Shown: positions 34,955 through 43,964, counted from the stretch's first letter. The stretch is DNA of 64,000 nt from Pseudobdellovibrionaceae bacterium (GCA_020635235.1 JACKAF010000003.1:1-64000), one strand, 5' to 3'. Notes: generated by a model from the letters alone, not told the origin. A program made the numbers and translations.

Positions 34955-35649
34955 AAGGCCTCCGGCGTAAACTTGTAACCCAGCCCGCGTACAGCGTGGA
35001 TGCTGCTCGGCTGGCTCGGATCCATTTCGAAATATTTCCTCAACCGCAGGATAAAATTGTCTACGGTGCGTGAACTGGGGAATACATTGTAACCCCAGAC
35101 TTTGTCCAGGATTTCGCTTCGTGTAACGACCTGACCCTTCTTTTCAATGAGCAGTTTCATGAGCATGCATTCTTTTTGGGTCAACGCGAATGTCTTTCTG
35201 CCTCGGCCCGCCTCGAACTTTCTGAAGTCCACCCATTTGTCCTCCCATCGGTAGACGGCCCCATCGTCCGGGAGCGTTCCGTACCACCCTCGACGTCGGA
35301 GCATTGCGGAGACACGGAGGAGTAACTCCTCCATTTCGAAGGGTTTGGTGAGGTAGTCGTCGGCACCGACTCGCAGGCCCTCAATTCGATTGGTGGCATC
35401 TGAAAGCGCAGAAAGCATCAGTATAGGGATGTTTGGATCCCGTTTCCTTAGATGGGAACACATCTCCAGGCCGGAGATGTCTCCCTCGAGCATGATATCC
35501 AAAATGTACAGGTCCCAGTTTCGCTCGACGACCATGGCCTCTTCGGCGGAACGGTAAGCGGAAACGTCGTAGCCCTCACGCTCGAGACGATCGGCCACAA
35601 ATTGCGAAATCGTTGGTTCGTCTTCGACAAAGCAGATCAAGGCGCTCAC
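34951..35649 (-). CDS. OmpR-family response regulator in the haem operon
   Basis: The 232-residue protein has an intact receiver (acidic pair Glu9-Asp10, phosphoacceptor Asp51, Ser80, Lys102 in YLTKPF) and a winged-helix DNA-binding domain with TLxxxE-like ALTQKECMLMKLL and RTVDNFILRLRKYFE, HAVRGLGYKF. Its overlap with the kinase gene (four bases) and with hemE (four bases) shows the pair is translated together with haem enzymes. Its target is unknown; the repeat pair upstream of hemA is a candidate. Confidence 0.93.
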   Translation of the reverse strand: MSALICFVEDEPTISQFVADRLEREGYDVSAYRSAEEAMVVERNWDLYILDIMLEGDISGLEMCSHLRKRDPNIPILMLSALSDATNRIEGLRVGADDYLTKPFEMEELLLRVSAMLRRRGWYGTLPDDGAVYRWEDKWVDFRKFEAGRGRKTFALTQKECMLMKLLIEKKGQVVTRSEILDKVWGYNVFPSSRTVDNFILRLRKYFEMDPSQPSSIHAVRGLGYKFTPEAL

Positions 35650-36626
35650 ACGTTCCTCCTCGGCAACTCTATCTGAAAGTGTGTGCCGCCCAAGCCCGAA
35701 GGAACCAGTTTTAGAGAGCCAGCGTGGGCCTCTACAATAAACTTCGCCGTGAAGAGCCCGAGGCCTGTTCCGGGTACCCTGCGGCCCGCGCGGCCGCGGT
35801 AGAACCGTTCGAAGATGAAGGGGCTATCTTGTGGAGGGATTCCCGGCCCATTGTCATCGATATCGAGGCGCGCGGTACCATTCCCATCTTTTTGGACCGA
35901 AATGCGGATCTTCTTTTCCGGTTTATCGTTATAGAGAATGGAATTCTCCACGAGGCTCTGGATGGAGTTCTGCAAGCTGTCGGCGTCCCCGCTCACCAAG
36001 GTCTTAGGGTCGAGATCGGTTTCCAGTTGGATTGCCTTTGCCCGTAGCAAGGGTTCCACCCGGTGCGCGACCGATTCCACCAGATCGGCGAGGCTGATGG
36101 GTTCGAATGAAAAGGCGCGCCGCTCAAAGCGGTTTAGATTCATGATCTTGTCAAAGAGCGAAGTTAAACGGCGGACCTCGTCGAGCGACAAGGAGGTTTC
36201 CCGTTTGGTTTCGGCCGACGCACTCGATTCCCGTAGAGACTCCAACCGCAGCTTGAGTGCGGTAAGCGGTGTCTTCGACTCATGGCTGACAATTTCAATG
36301 AAGTTCTTCTGTATCTCGCGCGAACGTTCTTCGGCCTTTAGCGCTCGGTAGAGCAAGTAAATGGCCAAGCAGGTCAACATCATGAAGAAGATGGACTCAG
36401 AAAGAAACATGGTGCGCTGTTTGTGGGCAGACTCAGCGATAGACTCTGGAGTGTTCTCAATTGGGAGATTAAGTTGATTTCTGTAGTCGAGCATCTCCGT
36501 GCGTAGGACCTCAATGTTGTGGACGCTGTTCATGAAAACCACGTTCCACCACACCACTTGGGCAATCACGAGCGCCGCCACCAAGGCGAACAGACGCAGC
36601 CACCGCTTGTGCTTTACTTCAAGCAT
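35646..36626 (-). CDS. Membrane sensor histidine kinase in the haem operon
   Basis: This 326-residue kinase has membrane segments near 11-31 and 77-94 around a short periplasmic part of about 45 residues (32-76). The phosphoacceptor His115 sits in EIVSHESKTPL. The ATPase domain has the N box LVENSILYNDKP, DNGPGIP and GTGLGLF. There is no PAS, HAMP or other recognised sensor domain, so the signal is sensed by the small loop, the membrane helices or a partner. It overlaps hemL by 13 bases and the cognate regulator gene by four. Confidence 0.92.
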   Translation of the reverse strand: MLEVKHKRWLRLFALVAALVIAQVVWWNVVFMNSVHNIEVLRTEMLDYRNQLNLPIENTPESIAESAHKQRTMFLSESIFFMMLTCLAIYLLYRALKAEERSREIQKNFIEIVSHESKTPLTALKLRLESLRESSASAETKRETSLSLDEVRRLTSLFDKIMNLNRFERRAFSFEPISLADLVESVAHRVEPLLRAKAIQLETDLDPKTLVSGDADSLQNSIQSLVENSILYNDKPEKKIRISVQKDGNGTARLDIDDNGPGIPPQDSPFIFERFYRGRAGRRVPGTGLGLFTAKFIVEAHAGSLKLVPSGLGGTHFQIELPRRNV

Positions 36627-37876
36627 GTCTCCAACTTTTCCAAAGTCTGTTCGATCGGTTTTCCAAGGTGCGCTGTTGAGATAAAGCCTACCTCATACGG
36701 CGACGGCGGAAGGTAGACTCCTGCGGAGAGCGCCTTGCGGAATATCTCGCCGTATAGCGCGCGCTCTTTTTCTCCTATCGTCGGAGGGAATCCCTCCCCC
36801 GAGGACGACTGCAACCAAAAGATGGAAGCAATTCTAGGGACCCGCAGTCCAAACTTTTGAACTAAACGCTCCAGCTCATCCGCGAAATCATTGGTCGCGG
36901 ACTCGAGCTTTTGGTAAGGCGGATTCTGCAGCAGCTCTGTGAGGACCGCTGCGCCCGCGGCCGTTGCTAAGGGATTTCCAGAAAGTGTTCCGGCCTGGTA
37001 GGCCCCACCGATCGGCGCCAGCTGATCGAGTATGTCTGCCCGGCCAGCGACAGCAGCCAGCGGCAACCCGCCTCCAATTATTTTTCCGAGAGTAACGATG
37101 TCCGGTGTGAAATCGTAGTACCCACTGGCTCCCGAAAGGCTGAGCCGAAACCCCGTAATGACTTCGTCAAAAATGATGAGGGCACCGTGCCGCCGCCCGA
37201 GCTCTATCATTGCTTGGAGGTGCTTCCGCTCCGGTACGTGCAACCCATTGTTCGCCGGTACGGGTTCAAGCACAATAGCGGCCACGTCGCCCTTCCATTG
37301 ATCCAGTAAGGCCTCCAGACCTCGCAAGTCATCGAAGGCAGCGGTGAGCGTATCGCTTACCTGAGCGGGAGTTACTCCCAGAGAAGTCGCCTCGTTGAGT
37401 GCCGCAACGCCGCTACCGGCCTTCGACAGCAAACTATCGCTGTGGCCATGGTAACAACCGTCAAACTTGATTATCTTGGATCTCCCCGTAAAGGCGCGTG
37501 CGGTGCGCAGGGCCGTCATAACGGCTTCGGTGCCGCTGTTTACGAGGCGAACTTTTTGTAGGAAGGGGTAACTTTGCAAAATACGTTCAGAGAGTTCAAC
37601 TTCCATCGGGTGGCACGCGCCGAAGCTAAGGGCCTTACCAACCTGTTCGCGAAGTGCCCGCGTGACGACCTCGGGGCAGTGTCCCAGTATGTGGGGGCCG
37701 AACGACATGCAAAAGTCGACGTAACTCTTGCCGTCCACATCGTGCAAATAGGCACCTTCTCCATAAGAAAAAAAGATTGGCTGCGCGTCTACGTTTTTGA
37801 GGCTGCGAACGGGTGAGTGCACGCCCCCCGGAGTGACTTTCAAAGCGCGTTGGTACCATTGTTCGGAATGTGTCAT
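36614..37876 (-). CDS. hemL: Glutamate-1-semialdehyde 2,1-aminomutase
   Basis: HemL, a pyridoxal-phosphate enzyme, converts glutamate-1-semialdehyde to 5-aminolevulinate. The 420-residue protein has PGGVHSPVRSLK at the start, VNSGTEAVMTALR, DEVITGFRLSL and the cofactor lysine in TLGKIIGGGLPLAA. It follows hemB by a four-base overlap. With HemA it gives the C5 route to haem, fitting the lack of hemA-type ALA synthase here. Confidence 0.96.
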   Translation of the reverse strand: MTHSEQWYQRALKVTPGGVHSPVRSLKNVDAQPIFFSYGEGAYLHDVDGKSYVDFCMSFGPHILGHCPEVVTRALREQVGKALSFGACHPMEVELSERILQSYPFLQKVRLVNSGTEAVMTALRTARAFTGRSKIIKFDGCYHGHSDSLLSKAGSGVAALNEATSLGVTPAQVSDTLTAAFDDLRGLEALLDQWKGDVAAIVLEPVPANNGLHVPERKHLQAMIELGRRHGALIIFDEVITGFRLSLSGASGYYDFTPDIVTLGKIIGGGLPLAAVAGRADILDQLAPIGGAYQAGTLSGNPLATAAGAAVLTELLQNPPYQKLESATNDFADELERLVQKFGLRVPRIASIFWLQSSSGEGFPPTIGEKERALYGEIFRKALSAGVYLPPSPYEVGFISTAHLGKPIEQTLEKLETCLK

Positions 37877-38862
37877 CTCAGCCAGCCTTTCTCGGCTATC
37901 TCTGCCGCAAAATACGTGAAAATAATGTCGGCTCCTGCGCGGCGAATTGACGTCAAATTCTCCAGGGCCAAACTTTTCGCGTCCGCAATGCCTGCCTTGG
38001 CGGCAAGTTGGACCATCTGGTATTCGCCGCTAACGGAATAGGCCGCTACTGGCACGGAACTATGTTTGGCAAAGAGTGCAAGAATGTCGAGGTACGGCAA
38101 CGCCGGCTTTACCATTACGATATCCGCCCCTTCCGCCAGATCCAGCTGGAGTTCTCTGAGCGCCTCCCGCTGGTTGCGGTAGTCCATTTGGTAGGTGGAC
38201 CGGTCGCCTTTTTGGGGGGCAGAATCGAGTGCCTCACGAAAGGGTCCGTAGTAATTCGATAAGTACTTCGCCGTATAGGCAAGAATACCGACGTCAGAAA
38301 ATTGCTTTTGATCCAGAATCTTTCGTATGGCCCCGACGCGTCCGTCCATCATGTCTGAAGGGGCGACAAAATCGACCCCGGCTTCCGCGTGTGTAAGCGC
38401 CATTCTGCAGAGAAGATCAATCGACGCATCGTTGTCGATTACTTCCTCGTCGATTACGCCACAATGCCCGTGATCGGTGTAGGGGCAAAGACAGATGTCA
38501 GAAAACAAGAGGCTTGCATCCCCAAAGCGTTTTTTGAGTTTTGCGATGGCTTCCGCCACTGATGCGTTTTGCGAAACCGCGGCGCTACCTGTGGCATCTT
38601 TCTCTGTGGTGCTTCCGAACAAAAGAAAGCGAGAAAGTCCCCGGTCGATCTGGGATTCCATCTCGCGTGCAAGAGCATCGACTCCCCAGCGGTAGACTCC
38701 GGAAAATTCTGAAATGGTCTCTTTCGCCTCTGCATCTTTACTTGTGGACAGAAAATAGGGTTGCACGAGCTGGGAGAGTTTCAAATCCGTTTCGTGCACG
38801 AGATCCCGAATGAGTGAGTTGCGGCGCAAACGGCGCGGTCTGTCGGTGAAGGGTTTTAACAT
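37873..38862 (-). CDS. hemB: Delta-aminolevulinic acid dehydratase (porphobilinogen synthase)
   Basis: HemB joins two 5-aminolevulinates to porphobilinogen. The 329-residue protein has the three-cysteine zinc site in DICLCPYTDHGHCG, so it is the zinc type rather than the DALCD magnesium type, and the Schiff-base lysine region MVKPALPYLDI. The N terminus RPRRLRRNSLIRDLV is typical. It overlaps hemD by seven bases and hemL by four. Confidence 0.96.
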   Translation of the reverse strand: MLKPFTDRPRRLRRNSLIRDLVHETDLKLSQLVQPYFLSTSKDAEAKETISEFSGVYRWGVDALAREMESQIDRGLSRFLLFGSTTEKDATGSAAVSQNASVAEAIAKLKKRFGDASLLFSDICLCPYTDHGHCGVIDEEVIDNDASIDLLCRMALTHAEAGVDFVAPSDMMDGRVGAIRKILDQKQFSDVGILAYTAKYLSNYYGPFREALDSAPQKGDRSTYQMDYRNQREALRELQLDLAEGADIVMVKPALPYLDILALFAKHSSVPVAAYSVSGEYQMVQLAAKAGIADAKSLALENLTSIRRAGADIIFTYFAAEIAEKGWLR

Positions 38863-39584
38863 GAGCGTTCTCCGATCCAGTCTTTGATGCTTTCAAACTT
38901 CGCTCCGCGCAAACAGTGCGGCTCCTTAAATCCCTCGGCTCTTAGGGCCACCGCCGTGTAGTCGCCGAGGCAGGCTACAGGGCGTCCCCGGTCTACCTCG
39001 AACTGGGAGACGACCGCGCGCACGGAGCTAGGGCTAGTAAAGATCAAAAGGTCCATTGAATCCAGGGGGGTTCGCGCGACCCAAGGTATCGGTTTGCGGG
39101 GGCGTGTCCGGTACAGAGGTACCGTCGTTACAACCGCCCCAGCGGCACGAAGTGGGCTTTCAATTTCCCCGCGGCCCTTTTCCGCCTGTGGGATAAGAAT
39201 TTTTTTCTCTTCTAGATCCAAAGGGCCAAAAGCTTCGATGAAGCCCTCAGTCCCTGGTTTTTCGGGAACCAGGTCTGGGGTGTAGCCGTCGTTCGAAGCG
39301 ACCTCGGCCGTGCGCGGGCCCATGCAGGCGATGCGCGTTTCGGGGCCCACTTCCGTTCCGGCCTCGAGTAAGGCTTCCGTCCAAAATTGGACCGCCCGGG
39401 GGCTGGTGAAGATAAGCCAATCGTAGCCCGAGAGAGAATCAAAAATAGATTCGGGTACGGGCAGCCGCTCAAATTCCAGGACGGGAAGAATAGTCCATTC
39501 CAAGGCGTGCTCTCCTGCCCTGGAGGGGAGGCGACTGCGAAGCGTCTCATCCCCTGTGACCAAGATATTTAGTGGTTCGCTCAT
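38856..39584 (-). CDS. hemD: Uroporphyrinogen-III synthase
   Basis: HemD closes and inverts ring D of hydroxymethylbilane to give uroporphyrinogen III. The 242-residue protein has low-conservation family features: YDWLIFTSPRAVQFW near 55, CMGPRTAEVASNDGY, and LIFTSPSSVRAV in the second domain. The identification rests on these and on its place between hemC and hemB. It overlaps the hemC stop by four bases. Confidence 0.92.
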   Translation of the reverse strand: MSEPLNILVTGDETLRSRLPSRAGEHALEWTILPVLEFERLPVPESIFDSLSGYDWLIFTSPRAVQFWTEALLEAGTEVGPETRIACMGPRTAEVASNDGYTPDLVPEKPGTEGFIEAFGPLDLEEKKILIPQAEKGRGEIESPLRAAGAVVTTVPLYRTRPRKPIPWVARTPLDSMDLLIFTSPSSVRAVVSQFEVDRGRPVACLGDYTAVALRAEGFKEPHCLRGAKFESIKDWIGERSC

Positions 39585-40504
39585 GTTCCCTTGCGAAAAT
39601 ACTTCAGCGTTTCGGCGACAAGATATTGTTCATCCGAGCCCGAAATGTCAAAGCGCTCAAAGCCCGTCCAGCTATGCCCAGCTTGGTTTTCCAGCTTTTT
39701 CCCGAGAAAAGCTACGATTTTTAATCCGCTTCCCTGTTGGGTACAGAGAACGCCCAGGGGCAGTGTGCAACCGCCTTCGAGTTCCCGCAGGATTTGGCGC
39801 TCCAGGCGGGTTTCCCGGGCCACCGCAGCTTGGTGGAGTCGTGCGAGTGCCTCTTGAAGCGGGGCTGGGGCGTCTTCGCGGATTTCGACTCCGAGCGCCC
39901 CCTGGCCAGGCGCCGGGACGAAAAGAGAGGGGTCCAGCGGCACGTGGTGAAGGTCCTGGGTGTCTGCGCCGAGGCGCTCCAGTCCCGCTGCCGCAAAAAC
40001 AACGGCGTCATATTCCCGCTTGCGGAGTTTTTCGAGCCGGGTGGGTACGTTGCCCCGGACGGGAAGTACGGTGAGATCTTTTCTCTCAGACAGAAGCTCA
40101 GCCTCGCGCCGGAGCGAACTCGTTCCCACCTTGGCCCCTTGTACAAGCGGGAGCGTCCCGCCTGGCGCCCAGGCCGCGGGGTGAATGAGCAGGCAGTCCG
40201 CTGGGTTGCGCCTTTCGGGAATGCAGGCGAGTTTGAGGCCCTCGGGTTGGAGTGTAGGCAGATCTTTGAGTGAGTGTACGGCCAGATCCACAATCCCATC
40301 CAATAAGGCTATTTCGAGTTGTTTGGTGAACCAGCCAGGGGCACTGGCTTCGGCTTCGTAGAGCGCGGTCTTCTGATCTTGATCCCCACGGCTGAGTATC
40401 GGAACCAGGTCGCACTCAACGCCGAGCGCTTGGAGTTTTGTCTGAACCCATTTCGATTGGGTGAGCGCGAGGTCGCTTTGTCTCGTTCCCAAACGGTAAC
40501 GCAT
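39581..40504 (-). CDS. hemC: Porphobilinogen deaminase (hydroxymethylbilane synthase)
   Basis: HemC assembles four porphobilinogens into hydroxymethylbilane. The 307-residue protein has YRLGTRQSDLALTQSKWV at the start, HSLKDLPT, GTSSLRREAELL, and the cofactor-bearing Cys in LEGGCTLPLG. It lies four bases downstream of hemA. Confidence 0.96.
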   Translation of the reverse strand: MRYRLGTRQSDLALTQSKWVQTKLQALGVECDLVPILSRGDQDQKTALYEAEASAPGWFTKQLEIALLDGIVDLAVHSLKDLPTLQPEGLKLACIPERRNPADCLLIHPAAWAPGGTLPLVQGAKVGTSSLRREAELLSERKDLTVLPVRGNVPTRLEKLRKREYDAVVFAAAGLERLGADTQDLHHVPLDPSLFVPAPGQGALGVEIREDAPAPLQEALARLHQAAVARETRLERQILRELEGGCTLPLGVLCTQQGSGLKIVAFLGKKLENQAGHSWTGFERFDISGSDEQYLVAETLKYFRKGT

Positions 40505-40508
40505 GGAT

Positions 40509-41723
40509 CTAAAAGCTCTGACTTTCCGCCGCTGCGGCTTCTCTAAGGATGCCTCTTAGGTGTTCGCGCGAAAGATGAAGATGCTTCTTTACCAGTGATC
40601 GAGCCCACTTTTCGAACTTTGGGTAAGACTCCGCGGGCACCCACTTTTCAACTCCCTGTAGCTCTTCGTACAAGGATCGAAGGACTTCCGGTTCTACGGT
40701 GCTAAAATCTCTGAGAAGAGGCGTTTCCTTTTGTTCGAGGTAAAAACGGTGAAGCGCCTGCTCAATGATCGGTTCCGCACGAAGAATTTCAGTCATGCGC
40801 AGTTTCTTGTTCTCGTCTGCCTCTCTTGCCAAATCGTCCATAGAAAGGAGTTTGAAATGAGCGGGCACGCAGTCGGCGCATATGTCGGACGGTTGAGCAA
40901 AATCAAACAAGACTGCGGGATCGTCAGAAACGCGGTCAAAAAATTCGTTTCCAAATATCGGTTCCGGACTCGACGTCGCCGTGAAAAGGTAATCAAAACT
41001 TTTGGGAGCTTCCAGAAACGTATCGAGCCCGACGCATTCGAGGCCCTGGCTTTCCTCATACTGGAGGAGGGCTTCGGGATTTCGATTCACCCAAAGTATT
41101 TCCGTACCCGGGCGATTTTCTTTAAGCCACCGGATAACAATTCGATTAATGGAGCTGCGGCCAACGACCGCGACGGCGTCGGCCTTTTTTTCTGTTTCCA
41201 GAGTTCTAAAGCGTTGGAGTCCCAAGTTGGCGACGGATAGAGGTTTTTCGCCAATGCCTGTGATGCTGCGAACTTCTTTGGCCGTTTGAAACGCAAGCTG
41301 AAGGGCCCGCTGCAGGGGCGCACTAACGGGCAGATCCTGATCAAGCGTCCACGCCAGGGCGTTTTTGAGCTGTCCGTTGATCTGGGGCTCGCCAATTACC
41401 ATCGATTCGAGAGAGCAGGCGACGCGTACGAGGTGGCGCACGGCGGATTTTCCCTCTAAAGCATAGCCTTTGTAGAAACTCTGATCGGGAAGCCCGAGAT
41501 AGCGGAGTAAAGAGAGCCACAAAGGGCGCGCGTCTTCAAAGTGGTTGCGAGCGGTCGTGTAGAACTCCACGCGGTTGCAGGTGTGGATGTAGTAGAGATC
41601 GCGAAACCCAAGACGGAGAATGTCTCGGATGCGATCGGCACGCGAATCGTCTGCCAGAAAAAGGTGTTTTCTGAACTCCGGATCGCTGCGGTTAAAATCT
41701 GTTCCCCACGCGTGGATCGGCAT
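40509..41723 (-). CDS. hemA: Glutamyl-tRNA reductase
   Basis: HemA reduces glutamyl-tRNA to glutamate-1-semialdehyde, the first committed and usually regulated step of the C5 pathway. The 404-residue protein has the catalytic Cys49 in IHTCNRVEFY, SLESMVIGEPQI and a Rossmann part with VAVVGRSSINRIVI (a GxGxMG variant). It is the first gene of the haem operon. There is no ribosome site before the ATG; instead TATATT lies only six bases ahead of it, so a leaderless transcript is possible. Two CGTGACA repeats lie just upstream. Confidence 0.94.
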   Translation of the reverse strand: MPIHAWGTDFNRSDPEFRKHLFLADDSRADRIRDILRLGFRDLYYIHTCNRVEFYTTARNHFEDARPLWLSLLRYLGLPDQSFYKGYALEGKSAVRHLVRVACSLESMVIGEPQINGQLKNALAWTLDQDLPVSAPLQRALQLAFQTAKEVRSITGIGEKPLSVANLGLQRFRTLETEKKADAVAVVGRSSINRIVIRWLKENRPGTEILWVNRNPEALLQYEESQGLECVGLDTFLEAPKSFDYLFTATSSPEPIFGNEFFDRVSDDPAVLFDFAQPSDICADCVPAHFKLLSMDDLAREADENKKLRMTEILRAEPIIEQALHRFYLEQKETPLLRDFSTVEPEVLRSLYEELQGVEKWVPAESYPKFEKWARSLVKKHLHLSREHLRGILREAAAAESQSF

Positions 41724-41729
41724 GGTCCC

Positions 41730-41772
41730 AATATAACCAAAGCAGGGTGTGATGTGTCACGAGAATGTCACG
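41730..41772 (-). promoter_or_regulatory. Candidate hemA promoter with an 11-base-spaced direct repeat
   Basis: On the minus strand CGTGACA occurs twice with four bases between (copies at 41766-41772 and 41755-41761), a period of 11 bases, about one helical turn. The second copy contains GTGACA (41755-41760), which could serve as -35 for TTATAT or TATATT (41730-41736) at 18 or 19 bases. The plus-strand view also contains the dyad GTGATGTGTCAC (41749-41760). Direct repeats at this spacing suit OmpR-family regulators such as the one encoded in this operon. Confidence 0.4.
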
Positions 41773-41797
41773 CGTGCGTATTTGCCGCGGATTGAGG

Positions 41798-42910
41798 CTA
41801 GTCTTTCTTTTTCTCGGCGGGGAGGCGGTTGTACCAGCCCTTCCACTTGTCGAATTCCGTCGGGGCGAAATTCTTTCCTGATATACGCCGCAGGATGGCA
41901 TAGGCCACGCCTGACTGGTTGGGCTGCTCGGAACTGAGCAGCTGGAGCAAGGCCTTGGCGTGTTCTGTGGCGACTTTCTGCGCTTGTTCGTCGCTTTCAG
42001 CCAGGGCATAGAGGACGAAAAGGGCCTTTGACCGGTCGGTTACGAGCGGGTAATCCAAGGCTTCTGCTATCGGTTTTACCGGAATTTTCACGTTCGGGTG
42101 AAATTCAGCAATGTCACCGAGGACGCGCAGTGCATTGTTGCGCACGAGAGAATCAGGATCCCGGATTCTATCTACTAAAAGGTCGACTACTTTGGCGCCG
42201 TCCTTGTAATAGGCGAATAAGAACGCGGCGGCGCCCCGACTGTCGCCATTCTTGTGCTTTTGCAATACGGCTTTGAGCGGTTCGAAGTTGCGGTTCACTT
42301 CCCGCGAAAAGTATTCGCCAAAAGGTTTAAGCTTGGGGTGTAGGTGGCCAAATAAACAGTGGAGCGCCCCAGGGCACTTAATTTCGACTCGGTCCAGTTC
42401 GCCTTTATTTCCAAGTTCCAGTGCTGTGGCCTGGTAATCCTGCCATTTCTTGATGAGCCCTGCCGGATCTGCGGGTGATTCCGTGGGTTCGGGATAAAAA
42501 GGCATTCGCCTCTTCTTATCCTGCGGTTCCACGACGTCGAGAGTGACTCGGATAGCTAGGTCGCCCGGCTGCAGGTACTGCATGATGGACCACTGAATGA
42601 ACTCGAACTTAAATTTATCGTTTAGTTTCTTGGTAATGGCCTTTTGGAGGGCAACCGCTGAAGGATCGCCTGTAACCCCTTTTTTAAGCCATTCATCCAG
42701 TTCTTTTCCGAGCACTTTGCGCACCACGGGCTCGCTGAGGCGTTCGCTCCCGTACGTATCGAGCGAGGCGATATAAGGTACGTCGGGCGTATCCACGGGC
42801 GCCTTGCTGGATTTTTTTTCTGTACCCAGAGCGGGAGCCGGAAAGCTCTCCTCCGCTCGCAAAGGGGCGGACACGACCGAAATTAGACACAACAGTACTA
42901 AAGCCCTCAT
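41798..42910 (-). CDS. Secreted HEAT-repeat-like protein
   Basis: The 370-residue protein has a signal peptide (about 1-19, ending APLRAEE). A middle part begins SLDTYGSERLSEPVVRKVLGKEL and contains CPGALHCLFGHLHPKLK, a Cys pair. The C-terminal half has HEAT-like helices: DRIRDPDSLVRNNALRVLGDIAEF, then repeats around RSKALFVLYALAESDEQAQK. Such repeats bind other proteins; partner unknown. It ends 74 bases ahead of hemA. The ATG is preceded closely by TAAAAT rather than a ribosome site. Confidence 0.75.
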   Translation of the reverse strand: MRALVLLCLISVVSAPLRAEESFPAPALGTEKKSSKAPVDTPDVPYIASLDTYGSERLSEPVVRKVLGKELDEWLKKGVTGDPSAVALQKAITKKLNDKFKFEFIQWSIMQYLQPGDLAIRVTLDVVEPQDKKRRMPFYPEPTESPADPAGLIKKWQDYQATALELGNKGELDRVEIKCPGALHCLFGHLHPKLKPFGEYFSREVNRNFEPLKAVLQKHKNGDSRGAAAFLFAYYKDGAKVVDLLVDRIRDPDSLVRNNALRVLGDIAEFHPNVKIPVKPIAEALDYPLVTDRSKALFVLYALAESDEQAQKVATEHAKALLQLLSSEQPNQSGVAYAILRRISGKNFAPTEFDKWKGWYNRLPAEKKKD

Positions 42911-43029
42911 AAAAGTATTTTAACATGGAATTTAGTGCCTGAAATGTATGCAAAACGTGCGGTACTGCGTATTCGAGAAGAAACTTTTTGAAGCTTCGTA
43001 TTCCGACGGTGTGCGCCGTCTGCAAAAAA

Positions 43030-43057
43030 AAACGCCCGCATAAAGCGGGCGTTTTTA
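43030..43057 (-). terminator. Intrinsic terminator after the outer-membrane protein gene
   Basis: ACGCCCGC (43032-43039) pairs with GCGGGCGT (43045-43052) around a five-base loop. On the minus strand it is followed by nine T residues and on the plus strand by five, so it works in either direction. It lies 23 bases after the stop of the minus-strand gene at 43080-43964. Confidence 0.88.
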
Positions 43058-43079
43058 AGCATTCTTATCGGACTTTCGC

Positions 43080-43964
43080 TTACAGCGAGGCCTGATAAAC
43101 CACCTGGAAGGCGGATTCGTTGCCGAAACCGTTTCCGAAATCCAGGGTCTGGCTGCCTGCCGCGCCCTTTAGGAAGTTGCCGGAGTAATAGGCGACACCA
43201 ACAGTGTTGGTGTTGTCCAAGGAATAAAGAAGTTCAGGCCACGTCCAAAGCACGAAGGTGTTGTTCTGGACACCACCGTGGCTGCGGCTCAGGTTGTAGT
43301 GCGCCATGACGGGCACGGACAACGACAAGCGCTCCGTGAAGTTGAACGTAGGGATCACATACAAACGAGTTTCGAAAGCCTTGTTGGGCTTCGCACCGTT
43401 ACCGCTGCGATCGAAGAAGTGAACGATCGGGACGAGCGAGGTGGCCAAGCTGAACGAATCGGAATACTTGGTCGAAAGCGTTAGGTAGTTACGAACCGTC
43501 GTGATCATTCCCGCGTCACGCGCTGCAGGCGCCGTAGGAAGGTAAACACGAGGTTGGTAGCTGAAGTTGGTGTTGCCGTCTTCGCTCACCCAAAGGTTTG
43601 CAAAGCTGGCTTTAAACCAACCGTCGCCAGCTTCCAAGTCACTGCCACCGGTAAGGGGGCTGTTGGAAAAGTTGGCGTTGAAAACCTGTACATAACCGAT
43701 CTTGGTGTTCGCACCGATCTTAACACCGGCTTCGAGGGTGTTTTCCAAACCGGCACCTGCTCCTGTAGGGGAGGCGCTGTTCGGATACACGCTGGGGCGA
43801 AGATCCAAGGATCCATAGATGTCAGTGGTTGACGGAGTTTCGACGGCGGCAGCGAGTTCGCCCGCTTCCACGCTTTCGACTTCCGAGTCGCCTTCGGCAC
43901 CGAAGGCAAGAGCGGTAAGGACCAAGAAGCTGAGACCTAATACCGCGAATGAGTTCTTTAACAT
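43080..43964 (-). CDS. Putative outer-membrane beta-barrel protein
   Basis: The ATG at 43964 follows a strong GAGGAGAAGGAT site and opens a signal peptide (NSFAVLGLSFLVLTALAFG, cleavage near GAEG), giving 294 residues. After an acidic linker (EGDSEVESVEAGELAAAVE) the sequence alternates polar and aromatic residues with turns (GYVQVFNANF, NFSYQPRVYL, LYVIPTFNFTERLSL, VGVAYYSGNF) and ends in FQVVYQASL, close to the aromatic C terminus of barrel proteins. It is probably a 12-14-strand porin-like protein, substrate unknown. A good promoter, long leader and strong terminator suggest abundant expression. Confidence 0.75.
   Translation of the reverse strand: MLKNSFAVLGLSFLVLTALAFGAEGDSEVESVEAGELAAAVETPSTTDIYGSLDLRPSVYPNSASPTGAGAGLENTLEAGVKIGANTKIGYVQVFNANFSNSPLTGGSDLEAGDGWFKASFANLWVSEDGNTNFSYQPRVYLPTAPAARDAGMITTVRNYLTLSTKYSDSFSLATSLVPIVHFFDRSGNGAKPNKAFETRLYVIPTFNFTERLSLSVPVMAHYNLSRSHGGVQNNTFVLWTWPELLYSLDNTNTVGVAYYSGNFLKGAAGSQTLDFGNGFGNESAFQVVYQASL

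Noticed and set aside
41748..41761. CRP/FNR-like dyad TGTGATGTGTCACG upstream of hemA
   Set aside because: The half-sites are separated by four bases, not the six expected for CRP, so I prefer the direct-repeat reading and do not call a CRP or FNR site.
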